From the NCBI RefSeq assembly GCF_000002075.1, contig NW_004798432.1:1-64000 (forward strand): DNA of 64,000 nucleotides, given 5' to 3'. The position numbers were made by a program, and so were the translations under genes. The stretch's first letter is position 1. The number at the start of each line of letters is the position of its first letter. Under the pieces are notes generated by a model that did not search any database, was not told where the DNA came from, and worked only from the letters and a program-made list of their open reading frames with translations. The DNA is from Aplysia californica (lineage: Eukaryota; Mollusca; Gastropoda; Aplysiida; Aplysiidae). Of this stretch, positions 58,184 to 64,000 are shown piece by piece.

Positions 58184-58252
58184 CATCATCATCATCCAGT
58201 GCCAGATCTGCGACAGACATCGGCGATCATGTCTGTAATAATACGTCTAATA
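58184..58252 (-). mobile_element. LINE-A copy 4, 69-bp insertion with 11-bp target duplication
   Basis: The minus strand ends GATCTGGCACTGGATGATGA, identical to the 3' end of LINE-A copy 2 for about 45 bases. GATATTTACAT flanks it at 58173-58183 and 58253-58263. The remaining 20 bases at its 5' side are not LINE sequence. Confidence 0.85.
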
Positions 58253-58324
58253 GATATTTACATACCTAGTCTAAATTAACGTTCCATGGGGATCTAAAAC
58301 TGTGCCTGGTGAAGCACAAAAATA

Positions 58325-58805
58325 TGGCTCTCGTGATCCAGGGGTACGGCGTTTACCTCTTATTCAATAGTTCCCTGGTTGGAAACCTGACAGTGCCGGA
58401 AAATTTTCTTCTCTAAAATTTTCTCCTTTCACCTCTTTTTCTGCTCCCTAATCTTATTCTGCCATCTGCTTTCATCTCCTCTTAATTCTGCCCCCCCCCC
58501 CTTTCCTCCCTCTATTCTTTCTAGGCTCCTAACTCTTTAATTTCAGCCCCACCCCTGATCTTAGGGTAGGTAAGATTGAACACATATAGCCTTCTCGGAT
58601 AAGGTGAATGAATTCTAAAAAATCTCGGAGGTCCTGCGTAAGTTGCCACGTTGCAGATCACTGTGGTCCTAAAATTGGTAGGAGCAAGCTTTGGCCGCCA
58701 TATCTGGGCAAAACTTTAAATCAATTCCTACCACACTGAAAATGGTTTAAAGTGTCTTGCGCACTCGCATAATCTTATGAATGCAATTGAGAGTCAAACA
58801 CTTTT
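58325..58805 (+). mobile_element. SINE-1 copy 6
   Basis: Head GGCTCTCGTGATCCAGGGGT, decayed B box (CTGGTTGGAAACC), full body, end with CATAATCTTATGAATGC. Diverged but collinear with copy 4. Confidence 0.8.
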
Positions 58806-58875
58806 TTAAAAAAATTTTAAAAAAAGCCCCCAAGAAAAAACAGACTCGCCTCCTGTGTCACAAAGAGACATAATA

Positions 58876-59330
58876 ATGTGTCACGGCCTGATGGAATCAG
58901 CTAGGCGCTCCTCAATTGTTGGGCATGTGGAGTTTGGTATCGTTTGAAAGCAGACTTTAATTTGCATTTCTTTCCATGAAATAGATAGACCTCAAGATTG
59001 CAGTTGAAGGAAGTGAGGTCGCCTGGTTTCAGTGGTCAGTGGTGAAATTAGCGAGAAAATGGCCACCAAAGATTGATCAATAGCTAGAGTCCTTGTAAAC
59101 AGAAAAATGACATATTCAGCGCCTTATTTATCAATGCCTTTCAGTAAAAATTAGCATGGAAATGTGTTTTTATATATATGGACATAAAAGAAGTTATGAG
59201 TCCCACCCACCAAAAAAATAAATAAAAAATTCCACAAAAATTTCCAAAGTGGCAGAAAAATGCCTGCTGTTTCTCCAATTTCTGTATTTTGACAAGTGCC
59301 TGATTTCACGGTACCGCGTGCTGCCACACA
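58876..59330 (-). mobile_element. MITE-1 copy 8
   Basis: Left end TGTGTCACGGCCTGATGGAA; right end, reversed, TGTGTGGCAGCACGCGGTAC. These two ends suggest the full terminus begins with TGTG. Confidence 0.75.
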
Positions 59331-60570
59331 TAAAAATGTTTAAAATCTTATTTTAACTGTGATTAGGCAAGTGAAAAAGCAAAGTCCATATTTTGCACTG
59401 GATCTTTGCTCCGCTGCCTCCTTACTCAAGTATAATAGGCTATTTTTGACAACTTAATCATTAGGAAATTTCTACCTTGCTCTTCGGGGGAAGATTGAAC
59501 AATTAAACATGAGCAAACCTTTAAAAACTTACCTCTTAACAATTCCTGTGGTGTGTGCAGATTCCGTGGACTCTCGTCACATCACCAGTTGTAAGTTTAT
59601 AGGTGGTCATGAACATAAAGGCTAATAGCTAGACCGATCATCCCTGCCTGATTATGAAAATGAAAGATCACGATAACACACCCAGCAACACATAATAAAC
59701 AAGTTGATTGTGGAAAATTTGTACACCTTAATCCGCATCTAACATGTCTGTCTGACATCTTTTTTCTTTCAACTGGGTTCCCGATAGTTAGTTCCCGAAC
59801 GAAATTTCCCACGAAAGTGGAACTAAAATTTCCTGGAAATTACTATAAATAGGACTAGAATCACCAATAAAATCTAAAAATGGAATTGCTGCAAAAGTAT
59901 ATCGCGAAAATCACGGGACAATCATGTAACTTAAGCATGATCTATTCTCTCCCCCCACCCCCCACCCCCTCTCCCTCAACCTCTTTACATTTTGCCCTGT
60001 TTGACAATGAAAGCACAATACGTAGTCTTTGTCAAATCATATATATAATGGTTAGAATTATGCTTATCTAGTTTCCAATCGAAGTTTACTATTATTATGA
60101 GAACCCAATTATTATTATTGGTTTTACTTGTGTCCAGTATCCATTGAAATTGTAAACTAATAATCAAATAATTTATTGATTAATGTAGACAAAACTCTTT
60201 TGGATAAACCAAAAACTAGTTTTTGCTACAAAAGGCCTTGGTTTGACTTTAGTGAATTAGAGCACAGCAGGAGTCCAGACGTGATTCTGTGGCCTTGACT
60301 AAAAGCCTATGAAGATTCGAAAAAAAAAGCAATTGAAAAAACGTTGGAATTCTATCGGAAATGAAATTATATATATTCTGAATGGTTCCAGCAATCACAC
60401 GTATATTTAATTTTATTTCTTAAGAATAATATAAATACATATAGATATATTATGAATTATTTATCCCTAATGCCAATTAATAAATATTAATATTGTTTCA
60501 TGTTTTTTTGGGTGTGTATTAGATCTAGAAATCTAGTCAAAGAGCAAAGACGTAGGCCTAACATGCGGGT
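59331..60570. other. no gene recognised
   Basis: AT-rich, with short open frames of no recognisable content. Confidence 0.5.
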
Positions 60571-60575
60571 AGGCC

Positions 60576-60612
<37 letters not shown>
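60576..60612. repeat. (AAT)n microsatellite
   Basis: Twelve AAT units; gives the poly-Tyr run of an overlapping minus-strand frame. Confidence 0.95.
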
Positions 60613-60684
60613 TTGTTTATTCCGCCGAAACAAAAAATTATAAAATTCCACGCCTTCAATTTTTAAATACCAAATTTCCAACGG

Positions 60685-61160
60685 AGTGTCTACGTACACG
60701 GTAACCGGGCACCTCGTCTCACGGGTACATAGTCTCAATATCTGCGTGTCGGTAAACCGGAATGAAAATAAATCAATATTTTGTTCTGTGTGGTCACTTG
60801 CTGAAAAAAAAAGAAAGTTATACAAGTGTCTTGTCGGGCTCGCCATTGTGACCGCTCGGTGAACCTGAGTGTGTGCATCACATTGTGAGTATTGGTTGGG
60901 GTCACCAAGTTCATTCAAACCCTCTATATGCTGCGAAGTATAGGGCTCCAGAATGGGGGATTTTTTATTTTGTTTAAAGGTACAGTCGGGGAGGGGTAGA
61001 AATGAAGGAAACACCGGATGACAAAAATTGAACTTGGAGTTCTGAACTGCCCGGTTACCGTGTACATGATATTGAGACTAATCTACGTGCCCGGTTGCCG
61101 GTTACCGTGTACGTAGACACTGAGACTAGGTAGGTGCCCGGTTACCGAATGTAGACAGCC
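60685..61160. mobile_element. inverted-repeat element with repeated CGGTAACCGGGCAC motif
   Basis: Left arm: GTGTCTACGTACACGGTAAC then CGGGCACCT and GTCTCA. The right arm (61046-61160) carries the same text inverted, with the motif repeated three times (CCCGGTTACCGTGTAC forms). Interior without coding content. Class not assigned. Confidence 0.6.
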
Positions 61161-61434
61161 CAACAACCAGAGCTTTCTGATTTCTCGAACCTTATGACTA
61201 ATGATTTGGTGGCTAACCGATTAACAGTCAGCCACCAAGCATGCTTTGTCTACTAATGTCTACCTAATTGTACACATATTTACTTCTCTTGTGCTAGATC
61301 CCCCAGAGCTCACGGGATGTCCCTCCTTGTAGGCCACTCGCCTTGCTGCAGACAGACGCCTGTTGTGTGTCCCCGCGACACCCACCGGTACAAGCGGAAG
61401 AAAAAAGTAAAGTTAAGTAAGTACTGTAAGTGCG

Positions 61435-62120
61435 AGATCTAGATCTTGATCTATAGGATCAGGATATTATCTAAGACTAGATCTAGGTCCTAGATCTAAA
61501 GGTATTCTAACAGAATGTCTTGACTTCGGAGAGACCCGAAGGAAAATAGGAACGCATGTGAAATAGGAATATAATTAGGTAACCAGTCATTTCGTCACAC
61601 AGTGAGTACACTTGAGTACACAGTCATCTCGTCACACCCCAATTAGATTCTAGATCGGGAAGATTGAAGAATACCGGACCACTCGTAGGCTACATTATTG
61701 CGCGAGAAAGTGGGTTTGGTGGGGCGGGTGGTTGGGGTGGAGGAGGGGGGAGGAGGGGTTCAGGGGGGTCTCCCCCCTGACAAAATTTTAATGAATAGAT
61801 CTACCTGTCCGAGATTCTCCATTGAGAGATATTAAAAACGGGAAAATTATGAATTTCTAAGGTTGAGACATAGGCAAAGTCAGTCCGCTGGTCCGGTATT
61901 CTTCAATCTTACCTCTAGATCTATCTAGATTCTAGATTTAGATCTTGATCTAGAGATCTTGATCTAGAGATCTTGATCTAGAGATCTAGATCTAGATCTA
62001 GATCTAGATTTTAGATCTATGTGAGACGAAATGTCTTCGCTTATATCTCTCCGAAATTGTTAATGCAAGATCTAGATCTATAGACTATGAGATCTAGAAT
62101 CTAGATCTAGATTAGATCTA
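61435..62120. repeat. clusters of AGATCT/TAGATCTA palindromes
   Basis: Dense runs at 61435-61500, 61915-62025 and 62070-62130, with smaller clusters near 62775, 63630, 52566 and 238. Units such as TTGATCTAGAGATC are tandem at 61945-61990. Confidence 0.8.
61657..61915. mobile_element. short foldback element, 259 bp
   Basis: AAGATTGAAGAATACCGGAC at the left and its reverse complement at the right, arms about 25 bases. The interior has G runs and CCCCCCTGACAAAATTTT. Confidence 0.65.
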
Positions 62121-62981
62121 GATTCTAGTAGTAGAGTTTTGGAGGATAAGCCTAAAGCTTTATTCTGAGTTATATTTTATATATATTATGTAAATTAAAT
62201 CTTCGTCCAAACTGTTCCATAGTCTAACAATATATTTAATATCCCTTTAATAAAAGGCAAAAACAATGTCTGGTAAAGAGTTAGTAAGGGTTTGTTTGTT
62301 TGAACCTTGTTTGAAAGTTAGGGTCTAGATCTTCTAGAATCTAGCTTTTTAAGCAAAATTGCTGTACCATACATTTGTAGCTAATTTATTTTTAACAGAA
62401 CTAATATTGTTATCTTGCCAATTACAACTTTCATCAATAATACACTTAAAAACTTTGTTGATCTGAATCGACAGATTTCAATTTGTCAATAGGCGTACAT
62501 GTTGATGAACGGTGTAGCTGATCAGGTAGGCACGACGACTCGCACAGCCCCCGCCCCCCATCCTTCCTCACACAGCCCCCCAACCCTCTCTCCAAAAATC
62601 GAAAAATCGTGATTAGCGATTGCCATGACAATGGGCGTTTGATGTTCGCAAGTGTGCTACGAAATGACCGTCTCCATTCAACCTTGTGGATTTGGGGTGT
62701 GACGAGATAACTGTTTTGACTGCACCAGTGTGACGAAATGACTGTATGATGAAGTGACTGGTATTCGGAAAATAGATCTAGATCTAGTATCTAGATCTAG
62801 AATTCGACGCTCTTTGGAAATTGTTCCCGTTCCAATCCATAGCCATTCTGACTGGAACTGATAATTTGCCATGTAAACGGGAAGATTGTGGTTTTTTTAT
62901 AATTTAATTTTTGCCAGGCAAACCCTCCTGAAACCCTCCACTAACAGGGGGGCTAGCCCCCTTGAATCCCCCCATTGTCAG

Positions 62982-63605
62982 CATGCGACTACTCGCAGGG
63001 CGTAAACCGGGCTACGATTGGCTGAACCTGTGACCCATCAATACATTAGACCTACGGTAGGCTACTCTTAGCGCTCTCGACGACACGACACCCTCCCTGT
63101 CACTCTCACCACCCTCTCTCTCTCTGGGTAACACGAAAAAGTCCCCAATTTGTAACATGTATTACTACTAGGCCTATTTCTTTTCCTTCTTCTGTTTCTT
63201 TTCATCTTCTTCTCGTTCTCCTCCTCTAGTTTCTCCTGCTCCTCCTCCTCGTCCAGTGCTTCTTTTTTTTCTTCTTCTCTTCCCTCCCTCCCTCCTCCTC
63301 CTCCTCCTCCTCCTTCTTCATCTTTTTCTTTTCCTCCTCCTCCTCCTCCTTCTCCTTCTTCTTTTTTTTTCTTCTTTGTCTTCTCCTCCTCCTCCTCCTC
63401 ATTCTTCTTTGTTCTACTATACTCCTTCTCTTCCTCAATTCTTCTTCTTCTTGTTTTTCTTGTTGCTGTTCTTTTTCTTCTCGCATGAGCACTCAACCCG
63501 CTGTGAGAAGACCGTCAAAGGCACGAGACCGAAATCGGGAATTCCCAGAGTACCCACAGGTTCAGCCAATCGTAGCCCGGTTTACGCCCTGCGTGTAGTC
63601 GCATG
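62982..63605. mobile_element. foldback element with 51-bp arms, MULE-like
   Basis: Arms at 62982-63032 and 63555-63605 start CATGCGACTAC and share GCAGGGCGTAAACCGGGCTA and CGATTGGCTGAACCTGTG; one mismatch. CCATTGTCAG (62972-62981) and CCATTATCAG (63607-63616) look like a 9-10-base target duplication. Long arms plus a 9-10-base duplication suggest Mutator-like. The interior is mainly a pyrimidine tract. Confidence 0.78.
63176..63485. repeat. polypyrimidine (CTT/CTC)n tract
   Basis: About 300 bases of almost pure C/T on the plus strand inside the foldback element. The Lys/Glu-rich frames on the minus strand are by-products. Confidence 0.9.
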
Positions 63606-64000
63606 TCCATTATCAGCCCTGAAACCCGATCTAATCTAGATTTAGATTCTAGATCTAGAAACTAGATTATAATTTTAGATGCAAAAAATTGCAAGCTGTT
63701 TTCCGTTGTTGATACATGCGATTAAACGTAGAACGACACAAACTATATTTAGGTAAGGCCGCCATCTTGTTTGACGTCAGACCAGGATACCCCTCCGATA
63801 ACCTGACTACATCACCAAAGATGGAAGTGTATGTTATGTCAAGCTTAATCTACCTCTCGCTGTTGGAAGTTCTGATGTCTGCGTTTGAAGCCAAACCATC
63901 ATTTTATGAATGTGGGTTCGATACCGGTCCTGGAAGCCTCTTTTTTTTTCAAAGTGACTATTTCTCCGAACATTCGGGAAAATAACGCTGAACTCTTATT

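Noticed and set aside
60487-61014. 175-aa minus-strand frame as a gene
   Set aside because: It spans an AAT repeat (poly-Tyr) and the inverted-repeat element; no domain.
63068-63496. 142-aa Lys/Glu-rich minus-strand protein
   Set aside because: Product of the pyrimidine tract on the other strand; all frames there are low complexity.

Overview
The window is animal genomic DNA: intron-rich, AT-rich, crowded with microsatellites and mobile elements, with one assembly gap (N run, 40533-40709). CYP3-type and PARP14-like genes, tRNA-derived SINEs with a conserved central core, several LINE families and many short inverted-repeat elements fit a marine invertebrate, most likely a mollusc (inference, not proven). 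There is no bacterial-style operon, CRISPR array or rRNA gene.

Two host genes can be assembled with every splice junction in phase, both on the minus strand. (1) A cytochrome P450 of the CYP3 clan (9647-18884, six exons, 509 aa) carries the membrane anchor, proline hinge, WxxxR, I-helix AGYETS, ExxR, PERF and the heme-cysteine motif. A decayed second copy of its fifth exon lies in intron 4. (2) A PARP14-like mono/poly-ADP-ribosyltransferase (40271-49418, three exons, 927 aa) has a long N-terminal KH-like region, one degenerate macro domain and a C-terminal catalytic domain. Its catalytic triad reads H790-Y820-E907 by eye, i.e. the H-Y-E form.

The rest is mostly transposon landscape. 0-4 kb: possible pogo-like scrap, a LINE-B copy, then two tandem foldback elements. 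4.2-6 kb: a LINE-A copy. 6.4-9.6 kb: SINE-1, TA/TG repeats and a MITE-1 copy. 9.6-19 kb: the P450, its introns holding an L2-like LINE end, SINEs, MITE-1, a 1.24-kb inverted-repeat transposon and microsatellites. 20.7-29 kb: SINE-1, P-element-like and hAT (ZBED5-like) transposase remnants, an LTR-element fossil, a tandem repeat and a mariner-like MITE. 29-35 kb: LINE-A and LINE-C copies, each split by a later insertion (a hAT element with 8-bp target duplication in LINE-C). 35-50 kb: SINEs, MITEs and the PARP gene, including a TTAA-flanked element nested in a MITE-1 copy inside a PARP intron. 50-53 kb: LINE-A inserted in LINE-B. 53-64 kb: no recognisable gene, but MITE-1 copies, a 54-kb inverted-repeat element, a minimal LINE insertion with target duplication, clustered AGATCT palindromes and a foldback element with MULE-like ends.

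The two genes have no evident functional link beyond proximity and strand. The most notable points are the H-Y-E PARP architecture, the P450 exon relic, and a set of cleanly dated nested insertions from several apparently unnamed short element families.
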